Shown here: in pieces, positions 49,510 through 60,261 of the stretch | Layout: each line of letters begins with the position of its first letter | Numbering within the stretch: position 1 is the stretch's first letter | Assembly (NCBI GenBank): GCA_024291935.2 | Contig: CM044317.1 | Span: forward strand, 66,702,730-66,766,729 | DNA: 64,000 nucleotides | Direction: 5' to 3' | DNA from: Okapia johnstoni | Taxonomy: Eukaryota; Chordata; Mammalia; Artiodactyla; Giraffidae | Program-made: the position numbers and the translations under genes | The notes under the pieces: model-generated | What the model saw: the letters and a program-made list of their open reading frames with translations, nothing else | Told to the model about the DNA's origin: nothing | Database searches by the model: none

Positions 49510-50220
49510 GACAGCAAAAAATCATGTCCCTGTGCTAACCAGGTTGTCTGTTTTCAAAACCAAAACTGCATTATGGCTAACAACAACAAAAAACTCTTAG
49601 ATAATGAAACCTTCCTAATGTCTTAGATATAATAGTTTCAATTATAGAATGATTGCTTACATCTGTAATTAGTAAAGACTTTAAAGCTTATCAAAGGACA
49701 CTTACAATATTGCAAGGAATATCTATTCTACAGCTACGTTCATAAAATCTCCAGCAGTCTGCAATTCATAATGTTGGTACTATGCATATCTATACTAATT
49801 TGGAATTTAATGGCTAGTGTCCCAAATGCGGCACTGAAGAATGAAAAATAACAGAAGCATCCATTTAGAATCTTATACACTTTTAGGAAATTTTAGGACT
49901 ATTTATTTTAGTATCTCCAAATACTAGCTGTGGAATGCCGACCTTTCAAAGTAACAACAACAAAATTCTGCAAAAGAAACTTGATCCTTGATTCAATGTA
50001 ACATGTCAGAAATTTTGGATGCTATAAAAATTTTTGACAATTCATGCCTTTCTGGAGATAACAGCTTAAAGGCAAAAACTACTAACAATAAATAAAAACA
50101 ATTCAAAAGAATAAAAGATAATAAATTATCATATACTAAATAATGAGTTGAGACAAATCAGTTTGTTGATGAGAGACATAAATGTAGGGTACTTAGGAAA
50201 ACATCACAAATTCTCAGTAA
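49510..50220. other. Intronic, nothing recognised
   Basis: AT-rich sequence in the last intron of the minus-strand gene. No repeat family or exon seen. Confidence 0.5.
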
Positions 50221-50235
50221 GAATGGATGTTTTTA

Positions 50236-50350
50236 GGGACTTCCCTGACGGTCCAGTTATTAAGATTCCGTGCTTCCAATGCAAGGGGTAAGGGTTTGAT
50301 CCCTGGTTGGGGAACTATGATCCCAAAAGCCACATGGTACAGCCAAAAAA
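50236..50350 (+). mobile_element. Short CHR-2-type SINE with TSD
   Basis: tRNA-Glu-like head 'gggacttccctgacggtcc', then 'gggtttgatccctggttggg', 'aactatgatcccaaaagcc' and an A tail. This is the short CHR form without the long body. A 15-bp TSD with one mismatch, gaatggatgttttta / gaatgcatgttttta, lies at 50221-50235 and 50352-50366. Confidence 0.92.
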
Positions 50351-52224
50351 AGAATGCATGTTTTTAAAGGTCTCAGATGTCACTAGAGATAAGTAGATTA
50401 GTAACAGTTCACAGATAACTTGGGAGAAGAGTATATTACTTGCCACATATCACTGAAAATCTGGATAATCTGAGAGAAATGTTAATTGGTACCTTAAAAA
50501 CAGAAGCATTCTCACTGATCTATAAAACTGATATCATAACTAAGAAAATTAAATGATGTTAAGTTAGATGCATAAGATTATACCTTTAAGACTAAGAGTT
50601 AATACCTTCAAACATAAAAATTTGAACTACTCTTAATTTTAAAATACTTGTGACATTATCCATTTCTTCATTTATTAACCTCATTCATTCTATTATTGTA
50701 TGTAAGGTTCTTGGTTATACAGTGAAGACCCAAAGATGAATGAGACAGGTCTCTGTTCTAAAACATTAACAGCTAAGGTATATATCATATCTCCAGTTTT
50801 ATGTGTAAGCAGCTGAATCAAAAGGAAGATGTTCATCTTAAGAAGAGCAGAAATATGACATCTTTGTAAATTTCTCTATCAAACATATTTCACTTTTTTC
50901 TTTGGCGTAAAAGTAAGACTGAAGTAAGACTAATCTTGCTATTCAAGAATTCACTTTAACTGTTGTAGTCATGGAACTATTTAAATTATGTGTGATTTGA
51001 CATTAATCACCCCCTCACTAAAACTATACCTAAGTTGGAAAAGAATTATAGTAATGTGTTATTCTAACCAGAAGGAAAAAAAACTTAACTCCAGAAAAAT
51101 TGTCTTTGTACATATTCATGATTTTTAAAAGAATGCTTGTTGTTCATTATATGTGAATTACAATAGGAAATGACTGCATTTGAAAAATGGCGCTAATAAT
51201 TCTTCCTGGGCAAAAGTAAGCAAAACCTACTTTAACATCTTTTAATTATTGCTCTACTTTAGTTTAAAAATAAAAACTACCTATGGAGAACAATAGCTAT
51301 TACTTTGTTTAAAAATACTTTTTCCTTAAAACATGTTTTTTTAATTGTGGCTCCCACTTTAGACATTAATATTAAAATAAAGAGAAAATAGTCTGATAAC
51401 TAGACTGAAGAGACACCATAAAAATGGCAAATAAGGTTATTAAGGCCTTATTTCATAAGAGAAATATAAAATATTCATTTTAAAAGAAATGTCTTTAAAT
51501 TATATAGACTTAAAATTCACAGGTAATTTTAACTCTGAATAAAATTTCAGAACCTCTGAATTCCACTTTGTCTTTGAAGTGGAATATTTTCCATTTTATC
51601 CTAAATATTCTCCAATTGCCTTTTATTGAATTACTTTTCTTTGTAATTATGACCAGACTGCCAGCTAATCATTCAAGTTATAAAGGGGCCATTTCCTCAG
51701 AACATTGTTTTATTATCATTTTATTTATAGACCTAAGTATATTGGACTGTGTATAAAAATAAGAATTCCCTTATTCTTTAAATAGGCAGACATATATAAT
51801 TATATAAGGTAACATTATCCCATTTTATACAGACAGTACTCTATTCAAGTTTTTTCTTTTTAATAAATTACTCCTGGAACAGTTTATATCTTGGTTGGGG
51901 AGTTCATTTTGAGCATATTGCATTCTCTTTTTCTATGCAGCGGATTTTCAACCAAAGTGCCTTAAATGATTTGCTCTTTTCATTAATGTTGAGTTTCAAA
52001 TGTTGAACCATGAAAAAAGTATTAAATATTACCATCCTAAACCACAATGTTGTGTGTGTATTCAATATTATACAATACGGCATACACACAGCTTCCCTCT
52101 CTCCTTTGTACACAGAATCTACTTTCACATATGTATCCACTGGTTTCCTTTTACTAGTGAGAGCATTTAATTAGAAAGTTCACTGAATTTAGGGATTTTT
52201 AAAAAAAGTAAACAGACTAGTCAG
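50351..52224. other. Intronic, nothing recognised
   Basis: 1.9 kb of AT-rich intron without identifiable repeats. Minus-strand acceptor/donor pairs with an open frame of matching phase were not noticed. Confidence 0.5.
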
Positions 52225-52375
52225 TGATACACTACAAAGCATAGGATTTGGATTCAGACAAAAATGGGTTCAAACCCACCTGTGTTAGCTACTAGACAAA
52301 CGAACCTGGGAAAGGTTACAGATTCTCTAAGCCTCACTTTTTCATGTGTAAATATAGACAATAACAACATAAACT
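52225..52375 (+). mobile_element. MIR SINE
   Basis: Sense MIR order: 'gcataggatttggattcag', 'tgggttcaaacccacctg', 'ctactagacaaacg', 'gaaaggttacagattctct' and 'aagcctcactttttcatg'. Confidence 0.8.
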
Positions 52376-52404
52376 GTATTTTCTAAACTCTTTACCGTGA
52401 ACTA

Positions 52405-52784
52405 GAAAAAGCCTTATGTGATCTGATTCCTGTCTCATCCCTGACCATTTTTAGTCCCTCACCTTGTTTTGGCCACAGTGGTCATCTCAACACTTATAAG
52501 TGGGCCAAGCCCATTCTTACCTCTGAGCCTTTACGCTTGCCTTTATTCTCATTTAGAAGGATTTTGCACAGAAGTCTTTGCATTGCTTTTCTTTTTCCTT
52601 TGCTTCATTCAGTCTCAGATTACCCACTCACAGCAGCCTTCACTAGACTCTTTATCTAAATAGCACTTATGAATCTGACTCTCTGACTCCCTTACCATGT
52701 TTGATTTCTTTATATTTAAGATCTATCAATAACTGAGATATTATATATTCATTCACATATTGTTTATCTACTATTAGAACTAGA
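52405..52784 (+). mobile_element. L2 LINE 3' region
   Basis: Sense L2: 'agccttatgtgatctgatt' near 52410, 'gtctttgcattgcttttc' near 52575, 'aaatagcacttatgaatctg' near 52659, then 'catattgtttatctactatt'. The BovB fragment follows directly. Confidence 0.75.
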
Positions 52785-53408
52785 TGGGGAAAAAATGGCA
52801 ACAGTGGCAGATTTAATTTTCTTGGTCTCCAAAATCACTGCAGACAGTGACTGCAGCCATGATTAAAATACGCTTGCTCCTAGGAAGAAAAGCTATGACA
52901 AACCTGGACAGCATACTAAAGAGCAGAGACATCACTTTGCCAACAAAGGTCCATATAGTCAAAGGTATAGTTTTTCCAGTAGTCCTGTACGGATGTGAGA
53001 GTTGGACCATAAAGAAGGCTGAGTGCCAAAGAACTGATGCTTCTGAACTGTGGTGTTGGAGAAGACTCTTGAGAGTTCCTTGGACCGCAAGGAGATCAAA
53101 CCAGTCAATCCTAAAGGAAATCAACCCTGAATAATCATTGGAAGGACTGATGCTGAAGCTGAAGCTGAAGCTCCAATACTTTGAACACCTGATGTGAACA
53201 GCTGATTCACTGGAAAAGACCCCGATGCTGGGAAAGATTGAAGGCAGGACGGGAAGGGAATGACAGAGGATGAGATGGTTGGATGACATCACCGACTCAA
53301 TGGACATGAGTTTGAGCAAACTTTGGGAGAGTGAAGGAGAGGGAGGCCTGATGTGCTGCAGTCCATGTGGTCACAAAGACTCAGACATGACTTTGTGACT
53401 GAACAATA
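52785..53408 (+). mobile_element. BovB 3' fragment
   Basis: Sense BovB from 'gatggggaaaa' near 52785, through the RT C-terminal region (95-codon frame at 52847-53134), to the 3' end 'gactttgtgactgaacaa'. 5'-truncated. It is antisense to the host gene and lies in its last intron. Confidence 0.92.
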
Positions 53409-53724
53409 GCAATTAGTAAAACATTAAAGTCAATGTGGTAGGCCATGGCCTATCTTGTAACTATAATGATGCTTGGAACACAGATGTTGGACAAGGGTCA
53501 ATGAGTGAATAAGCAATCCTTTTGCCCAGTGCCTGTCATTCAATAAGCATTCACAGTGTCAACGGTGGTCATAATATTTTTGTTAAGCTACACTCTCTGA
53601 AATGACTGAGCTAGATTTTCTTGATTGCACTGCAAATTTATAATGTTACGCATGGATGGGCTCACTAAAAGGAGGATGAACAGAGATGTAGAAACAAGTA
53701 ACTACTAGCTTTTTTTTAAAGTAC

Positions 53725-53915
53725 TTGCAATGTACCAGATAATGTTGTAGAAGTATTTCACAAATATCTCATTTCATTCCTCCACAACTCTAAGTGATAG
53801 GTATTATTTCATACTCAATTAACATATGAGAAAAATTAGGCATACGGAGGTAAGCAACATGCCCAAACTTACACAGACTGGTAGAATTTAACTTGAGGTG
53901 GGCTCAAATGGTGTA
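53725..53915 (-). mobile_element. MIR SINE, antisense
   Basis: Antisense MIR order: 'gtaccagataatgttgtag', 'aactctaagtgataggtatt', 'aacatatgagaaaaattagg', 'aagcaacatgcccaaactta' and 'cacagactggtagaattt'. Close to full length. Confidence 0.8.
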
Positions 53916-55163
53916 AGGTGAAGGCAAAAAACAACTGAAAACCACAGTTGAATAACACACTGAACATGCTGCATCTGTTCCGTCAGATGGTGAATTATTT
54001 TTAATACTATAAACACTTCTGCCTTTTAAGAGCTTACTATACAATTAGTGTTGTTTTTTTTTTTTTTCAGTCTTCAGTCTGATCTCTATTTCTTATGCCA
54101 ACATGTTCGAGTAACCACAGCTGCAAGTAGAAACAACAAAAAACCCACTTGACAATTTACTGATGGGATGAAATTAATCTGATTTTTACATAATTATAAA
54201 TTGATTTCTCCGTAATATGCAGGATTTACTTGAAGAATTTTAATTAAGTATTTTGAGTCTTCACAGCCTAATTTTCACTGGAAGGCAATCTTTTCCCAGC
54301 CTAGCATTTCAGTGATGTTTTTCCCTGGATTGAATTCATAAACTAAAACCAAGATCACTGCCAGCCTATTAGCATGCAGAAAGCAATGAAATACAGCTAG
54401 TCTGCTAAAACAGTGGGTATTCTTAAATACCATCAAAGTAAGTCTATCTAAACTTGCTTTTGTTTGTGTCTGTATGTGTGTGTGTGTGGGGGGTGCGGTG
54501 CATGTGAGAGAGAGAAAGAGAGAGAGAGAGATTCATTAAAAAACAAACCAACCCAACTTTAGATTTTCAAGTCTGAGATACTGAGAAAATTAATTTTGTC
54601 AGATAATGTTTTTGTTTCTGAAAGTTTGATGCCTACAGATTTTCTGAACCATCATCTGTCACAGAAAAATGTTAGGTCCGAGGACCAAGATTTTCAGCAC
54701 ACCTTTAGAAGTTGTCTTCTAGCTCAGCAGTAATTTATCCAATGCCACAGTGTAGGAATAACGTACTTAGCTGCTCTATTATCCAACCCACATTTTTGTT
54801 GTGTCTAAAAAGATACTGCAAAAAACTCAGACAATACCTTGCTGAAAAACTTACACCCACGGCATTCATCTAATCTTTTAGTGGTTTAATCAAATGAGGA
54901 AATATAAACAAGTTATTCTGCTTGTTTTTTTTTTTTTTTAATTAGGTGAAACTTAGTTAAGAAATTCCAAGTCATCTTTTTTAATATACTTATCATGAAG
55001 AATTATTCAGGGGGTTACCATAAATTCATGCACTGAGTCTAGACTCAATTACTTAATTTCAAATCTTGAGCCTAAACCAAAGTGAATACAGAATGAATTG
55101 GTATTTTCTCTATACTACATGCTTCAGAGAGATTTTTATTCCTAAAGCAATGCTTCTATCATA
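53916..55163. other. Intronic; only low-complexity runs recognised
   Basis: Contains T runs at about 54054-54068 and 54926-54939 and the TG/GA microsatellite annotated separately. No exon seen. Confidence 0.5.
54462..54530. repeat. Compound (TG)n-(GA)n microsatellite
   Basis: A TG run, a G-rich hinge (ggggggtgcggtg) and a GA run. The purine-only GA half could adopt triplex structure and the TG half Z-DNA. Confidence 0.93.
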
Positions 55164-55178
55164 CCTCTTTCTGTCAAT

Positions 55179-55425
55179 GTTATGTTATGTTAGTTGCTCA
55201 GTCGTGCCCGACTCTTTGCGACCCCATGGACTGCAGCCCATCAGGCTCCTCTGTCCATGAGATTTTCCAGGCAAGGATACTGGAGTGGGTCGCCATTTCC
55301 TTCTCCAGGGGATCTTCCCAACCCAGGGATCAAACCCAGGTCTCCTGCACTGGAGGCAGATTTTTTACCGACTTAGCTACAAGTGAAGCCCCAGGATTCT
55401 TTACCAACTGAGCTATCAGGGAAGC
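55179..55425 (-). mobile_element. Bov-tA SINE with TSD and TGTTA-repeat tail
   Basis: Antisense, with a second piece of tRNA head at the right ('ggattctttaccaactgagc' near 55393), so it is the two-head form with the outer head truncated. The tail is a tandem of 'gttat' units (55179-55192). A 15-bp TSD with one mismatch, cctctttctgtcaat / cctcttactgtcaat, lies at 55164-55178 and 55426-55440. Confidence 0.95.
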
Positions 55426-55546
55426 CCTCTTACTGTCAATACATGAAATTAAACAGGGAAAAGTATTTCGCATTTTCAATCTTCTGGAATCATCTCATTT
55501 TCTCAAGTTTTTCAGGATAATACTGTAATTAAAAACATGTTTGTGG

Positions 55547-55646
55547 CCATGGCTGATTCATGTCAATGTATGGCAAAAACCACTACAATATTGTGAAGTA
55601 ATTAGCCCCCAACTAAAATAAATAAATTTATTAAAAAAAAAAAAAA
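55547..55646 (+). mobile_element. Very short ruminant L1 3' tail with TSD
   Basis: Only the last ~100 bp of a ruminant L1 3' UTR: 'ccatggctgattcatgtc', 'aatattgtgaagtaattagc', AATAAA and a poly(A) tail. A 10-bp perfect TSD, atgtttgtgg, lies at 55537-55546 and 55647-55656. Same subfamily end as the L1 at 30175-31415. Confidence 0.95.
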
Positions 55647-55656
55647 ATGTTTGTGG

Positions 55657-56261
55657 TTTTTCAATATTTTGGAAACTATTTCAATTGGGTCTAATTATTT
55701 GAACTCATTCAGCACAGTTGATGCTTGTTCTATCTATTTTTATATAATGTTTAATATCCTTTTTATAAATAGCTTTATTACAAAAGTGGGGGCTCATTCT
55801 TCAGAAATTAAAAAAAAAGAGCCCTCATAAATACATACAATAAACAGTAAAAGTCCCCTGAACTACTCTATGTCCTCTTTCCTCTCAGAAACAGTCATTA
55901 CTAAATATGTACAGTCAGGGCATAACATGTAATCTACGTAAGAAAATCATTATGGCTGTGGTATGTAGTTATATGGAGAATTATTGATAAGTGTTTTTTT
56001 CCCTTTGTACAAGTCTGAGATTTTGGATCAGAAAGAATAAAATATAATTTCAAAGGTTTAATCCCTATAACAACCGTTTAATGAGGACTTTTAAAATCCT
56101 ATGTCTTTCTGACTTGGTGGATCTTCTGAGGAAAGGAAGAATAAAATCACTTCCTTAATCGAAATTTCATTATTGGTTAATATGTGAATAAGTGAAAAAT
56201 AATGTACATATGTTTACATACTTTTCAAAGAAGACATTTTAACTGGGCTTAATGGAGTAGT
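55657..56261. other. Intronic, nothing recognised
   Basis: AT-rich sequence between two insertions. No exon or repeat family identified. Confidence 0.5.
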
Positions 56262-56390
56262 TAAAGTGAAAGTGAAGTTGCTCAGTCGTGTCCGACTCTT
56301 AGTGACCCCATAGACTGCAGCCTACCAGGCTCCTCCGTCCATGGGATTTTCCAGGCAAGAGTACTGGAGTGGGGTGCGATTGCCTTCTCC
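56262..56390 (-). mobile_element. BovA-type SINE fragment, antisense
   Basis: Tail 'gtgaaagtgaagttgctcag' at the left, body to 'gattgccttctcc' at the right. It lacks the tRNA head and abuts the retrocopy that starts at 56391 with no spacer. Confidence 0.9.
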
Positions 56391-56640
56391 AAACAATAAA
56401 GAACTTGTGTCAAATTTGGCTGCTTTGATTCAGCAAGCCACCACAGTTAAAGACAAGGATACTAGAAAATTTTTGGATGGTATCTATGTTTCTGAAAAAG
56501 GAACAGTTCAGCAGGCTGATGAATAAGATCTGAGTGGTTCGGCTGCAGAAACAGCAAGATGCCAGATGGTTCTATGGACTCAACTGTGATATTTTAAAGA
56601 GGCAATAAAAGGTCTTTTGATTTGAAAAAAAAAAAAAAAA
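56391..56640 (+). pseudogene. 5'-truncated processed retrocopy of an unidentified mRNA
   Basis: Seen: a 44-codon open stretch (56392-56523, beginning [15 protein letters not shown] and ending [12 protein letters not shown]), stop TAA at 56524-56526, a short 3' UTR of about 100 bp, AATAAA at 56604-56609, then a 16-base poly(A) ending at 56640. No introns and no match to the repeat families here. That is the layout of a mRNA 3' end copied by LINE machinery. The frame has no internal stop, so it is not old. Only the C-terminal part is present, so it is a pseudogene. I do not recognise the parent protein; it should be a gene with a very short 3' UTR. Antisense L2 resumes immediately after the poly(A). 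It is antisense to the host gene within its last intron. Confidence 0.75.
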
Positions 56641-56930
56641 GATGGGGAAAGATTCAAGAAAGGCAGGTTTGGGGAGGAAGATTAGGTGTTTTGTGTTAGA
56701 CATGTTGTGTTAGACATATCTATGAGATGTTTGAGTGGAGATGTCAATAGATAATCGGATACAGGTGTCTGGAGTTCATGGGAAAAAGCGTGGCTAGAGT
56801 TAGAAATCAACATGGAGAGAGTATGTAAAACCATAAAACCAGATGAGAACCCCAAGGAATACAGAGAAGACAAGTTCAGAGTCTAATAGAGTAACACAAC
56901 ATAAAGAAGTTGGGGAAAAGAGAAAGAATT
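56641..56930 (-). mobile_element. L2 LINE, antisense ORF remnant
   Basis: Antisense L2 order, well matched: 'gcaggtttggggaggaag', 'gtgttagacatatctatgag', 'gagtggagatgtcaatag', 'ggtgtctggagttcatgg', then 'ataaaaccagatgagaac'. Its left part is missing, cut by the retrocopy insertion. Confidence 0.75.
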
Positions 56931-57827
56931 AGCAAAGAGACAGAGAAGGAAGGACCAAAGAGGTTGGTGGAAAACTACAGACATCTGAATGTGAGTCCAT
57001 CTACTACTACTTCCTTAACCTTGTGAAATGGCTTCATCTCTCCATTTCTTGGTTTTCCTTGTCTGTACAATAAACATAACAGCAATTTTCTCAGGTAGTT
57101 GCTGAATCGCTTGCTGCAACAACAACTGTTCCACCAGGAGCAAAAGGATCATTGTGCTTTAATGTTTCTACCGATGTATTACTGCTATTGCTGGCTGCAC
57201 TGAAGTAGTTAAAAGGGTATGTAGATGCATACTTAATAGAGTACACTGGAATTTATCTCACAAGAAAAATAACCACTCATCAAAAGAGATCAGTGACCCC
57301 AAGATCTAGTTGCTGGAAATAAAACAAAAAATAACATGACGTCATGGTATTAGAAAGGGATTTTTCCTAATACCTCAGATGAATGCAAACAGCAGGAGTA
57401 AGAAGTAAGGTTAGCTCCAGGACAACTGCTAAAATTAATTCTTTGCCAACATGCTCTTACTTTGGATTTAAACCAATTCAATTAAAATTTTAGTAATTTA
57501 AGTAGGACTTAGTAAAGATAATCTTTTATCTTTAAAAAACCCTCATTTTAAAATTCTTTAGTTTTAAATTGATAGCATTATCCCTAGAACATAACAGAGT
57601 TTGGGAAATATTTAAAGAGGTCACCATTCGTAAACTCTTATTATTTTTCCTGGCAGCAATCGGGAAGAGGTGAGACTGCAATAATCACCAGCATCTATCT
57701 GGTTTAAAGATGATGAAATATATGGACACCCCTCTGGTGGAAAGGAAGGTGTTAGTAACTTTTGTTAGTCAACGTGAATAAAATTAAGGCCATTAATCTC
57801 TCCCTTTATATTTATTTACATTCTCTG
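56931..57827. other. Intronic, nothing recognised
   Basis: Mixed sequence; 56931-57000 may still be diverged L2. No exon of matching phase on the minus strand was seen. Confidence 0.45.
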
Positions 57828-58060
57828 TTTACTCTAACAAGTATTTATTGAGCACATGCTATGTACCAGGTGCTGTTCAAAGCACTGAAAAATACACTAG
57901 TAACTGAGATAGACAAAATCAAAGTCCTTGTGGAGCTTATACATTACACTGGGGAAGACTGACAAAAATATATCTAAAATAATTTCAGTCAGTGACAAAC
58001 ACTATAAAAGAAACTAAAGTAGGATAAGAGATTAGATAATTATAGGTTAGGAGGCATTCA
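57828..58060 (-). mobile_element. L2 LINE 3' end, antisense
   Basis: Antisense L2 3' end: 'agtatttattgagcacatgc', 'tatgtaccaggtgctgttc', then 'gtccttgtggagcttata' and 'tgacaaacactataaaag'. Confidence 0.78.
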
Positions 58061-58441
58061 AATGTAAGTATTTTGGGAAATTTTAGGTCCTGAGATCCCT
58101 GTAACTGACCACTGCAACTATTGAAAATGCCCCTTACTGAAAAGGAACCCACATTTTGTCCTCAATATAATTCTCACTTACTTAACCATACTTGTTCTCC
58201 AAATTACCTTTTACAGATAATTTTTTTCTTTTTCTACCTAACTTTTCCTTCTGCTTGTATGACCATTGTTGTGTTATACTTTATTTCATTAAGAATGTTT
58301 CTAAGATCATAATTCTATGACACATGTAGGAAGTTTGAGACCTTTTGGATTTAGTATTTATGAAATAAAAATGCTTGACAGTTTATCAATCTTAAATGAT
58401 CAGTGACATTTACTTACAAAAGACATCATCAAATGACAAAT

Positions 58442-58850
58442 GAATCAGAAAGAGAAAGATAAATACCATATTCTAACGCATATATATGGAATCTAGAAAA
58501 ATGGTACGGAAGAATTTATTTACAGGGCAACAGTGAAGAAACAGACATAGAGAATAGACTTATGGACGTGGGGAGAGGGGAGGAGAGGGTGAGATGTAGG
58601 GAGAGTAAAAAGGAAACTTGCATTACCATATGTAAAGTAGAGAGCCAGCGGGAATTTGCTGTGTGGCTCAGGGAACTCAAACAGGGGCCCTGTGTCAGCC
58701 TGGAGGGGTGGGGTGGGGAGGGAGAGGGGAGGGAGGCTCAAACGGGAGGGGACATATGTATTCCTATGGCTGATTCATGTTGAGGTTTGACAGAAAACAG
58801 CAAAAATCTGTAAAGCAATTATCCTTTAATAAAAAATAAATTAATTTCCA
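58442..58850 (+). mobile_element. L1 3' UTR, older ruminant-type
   Basis: Sense L1 3' end: 'cagaaagagaaagataaata', 'catatatatggaatctagaa', a G-rich block (58705-58750), 'ctgattcatgttgaggtttg', then an AATAAA-containing A-rich tail near 58830. A second L1 tail follows directly. Confidence 0.88.
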
Positions 58851-58962
58851 TGGTGGATTCATGTCAATGTATGGCAAAACAAATACAATATTGTAAAGTT
58901 AAAAAATAGATAAATAAACTAATTAAAAAAATAATTAAATGAGAAAGAAACAAAAAAAGAAA
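58851..58962 (+). mobile_element. Young L1 3' tail appended to the older L1 tail
   Basis: 'ccatggtggattcatgtc', 'caatattgtaaag' and a distinctive A-rich tail with 'aatagataaataaactaatt'. The same tail closes the twin-primed L1 at 60044-60261. Inserted in the A-rich end of the previous L1, a common landing site. Confidence 0.88.
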
Positions 58963-59504
58963 AATAACTGAAAAATATCTAACAATAAATAATAAAAATA
59001 AAATTGATTCACATGGTAATTATTTGCCCACTTAGAAAAAAGCTACATATGACAAATGTTGGTTCTGGGATAAGTGTGTATATGCATGCGTATGTATCTG
59101 AGGGTAGCAGGGGGAGGGAAATCTACTTTAAATTCAAGGAAATATTTAAACTTTTAACAAAGTTGGTTTTACAGCAAGAATCACACATAGGGAGGTATTT
59201 AGATATCTTATATCTTCTAAAGTTCAGAATTTCAAAAGTCACATTATTGTGAGAAAGAAAGCTATTAGATCTTGCTTTACAATATTAACTTCTGTACTTC
59301 TATATAGTAATGACTTTTAAAAACACTGTTAAGATAGATTCTTTCATGAAAACCTTTCAGAAAATATTTCAAAGTTTAGAAAAATAGAGTATGAAGGTAT
59401 AAGAAATTACATTTTTTTTAAGTTTCAAAGCTGTGCATTAACACACAGTAACTTGAATTTTTATTAGCTAAATAAGATACAGGAGTATAAAAAAAAAGTC
59501 CTTT
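58963..59504. other. Intronic, nothing recognised
   Basis: AT-rich intron. An 82-codon plus-strand frame at 59004-59252 has no features. Confidence 0.5.
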
Positions 59505-59730
59505 AGGCACAGCATACTAGTTAAAAGCAAAATTTTGTAGCCAGACAGCTTAACTTCATATCCCAGCCCCATCACAGTTTAGCAGCATTCACCCACTGTA
59601 AAATCTTGGGCAATGTACTTAATACCTGTTTCCTCATGTCTAAGAAAAAAATAATAATACCTACCTCTCAAGGTTGTTTTTAGGATTGCATGAGCATATA
59701 GAAAAATATCTGGCACTAGGCACCCCATCA
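59505..59730 (+). mobile_element. MIR SINE, near full length
   Basis: Sense MIR: 'ggcacagcatactagttaaa', 'gtagccagacagcttaac', 'aaatcttgggcaatgtact', 'cctgtttcctcatgtctaag', 'aatacctacctctcaagg', then 'tatctggcactaggcac'. Lies about 50 bp past the donor site of the neighbouring exon. Confidence 0.9.
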
Positions 59731-59781
59731 AAGTTGACAACTTTCAACCAAAATTTTTCCTCTAGAAATAAAGTTACTCAC

Positions 59782-59970
59782 TTTTAGGAAAACCTGGAGA
59801 TCTTGAGTCTGAGTGTGCTGTAGAATGTCTTGTTGAAGATGTTTGAATATAGCTATACAGATATACACTTGATAATCTGGACCAAGGAAAACACAGGTGG
59901 CAATGTAATGGCAGATTTCTATCCAATCTAAATAATTCCAAAAACACTGAGTTATCCATTGCAGGCAAAT
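59782..59970 (-). CDS. TBC1D32: Internal coding exon, TBC-domain protein (probable TBC1D32/BROMI)
   Basis: Seen: on the minus strand, a strong acceptor (ttctttttccctag, AG at 59971-59972) and a strong donor (AAAA|gtgagtaac, GT at 59780-59781) bound exactly 189 nt. In the phase that fits the last exon this gives 63 open codons, starting [16 protein letters not shown] and including [17 protein letters not shown]. Another frame is also open but does not fit the downstream phase. The pattern (a W-x(8)-W core, aromatic and Cys-rich helices, G-x-DYQ-x-Y) looks like the last helices of a TBC domain. Known: TBC domains normally activate Rab GTPases; the one in TBC1D32 is atypical and its role is in cilium formation. 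Inferred: gene identity. It is probably the penultimate coding exon; upstream exons must lie beyond the window's right edge, since I found none to 64000. Confidence 0.78.
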
Positions 59971-59999
59971 CTAGGGAAAAAGAAAAGTTACTTCATTAG
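59971..59999 (-). promoter_or_regulatory. TBC1D32: 3' splice site with candidate branch point
   Basis: On the minus strand, a CTAAT branch-point-like motif (59995-59999) lies about 24-28 nt before the AG (59971-59972), followed by an almost pure pyrimidine tract. Spacing is typical. The L1-derived TSD begins at 60028, only about 30 bp further upstream. Confidence 0.65.
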
Positions 60000-60043
60000 A
60001 AAGCTGATATAGCCATATTTGACTTTTAAAAAGCAGTACTCAA

Positions 60044-60261
60044 CTTTACAATATTGTATTTGTTTTGCCATACATTGACATGAATCCACCATGGGTGTAC
60101 ATGTGTTCCCCTTCCAGAACCCCCCTCCCACCTCTGTCCCCATCCCATCCCTCTGGGTCATCCCAGTGCACCAGCCCCGAGCACCCTGTATCATGCATCG
60201 AACCTGGACTGGCGATTCGTTTCGCAAAAGTTAAAAAATAGATAAATAAACTAATTAAAAA
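60044..60261. mobile_element. Twin-primed (5'-inverted) young L1 with TSD
   Basis: The left piece (60044-60224) is L1 3' UTR on the minus strand: 'caatattgtatttgttttgc' to 'gcatcgaacctggactggc'. The right piece (about 60225-60261) is the L1 tail on the plus strand with 'aatagataaataaactaatt' and poly(A). A 16-bp TSD, aaaaagcagtactcaa, flanks the whole at 60028-60043 and 60262-60277. A single insertion with an inverted 5' part is the simplest reading. It is very young by its lack of decay. Confidence 0.93.

Noticed and set aside
49110..49538. 142-codon plus-strand open frame
   Set aside because: It overlaps the real minus-strand exon at 49191-49310 and runs into a TA microsatellite; a shadow frame without protein features.
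59774..59968. 64-codon minus-strand open frame beginning at ATG
   Set aside because: It covers the internal exon in the wrong phase; the frame that joins the terminal exon is different.
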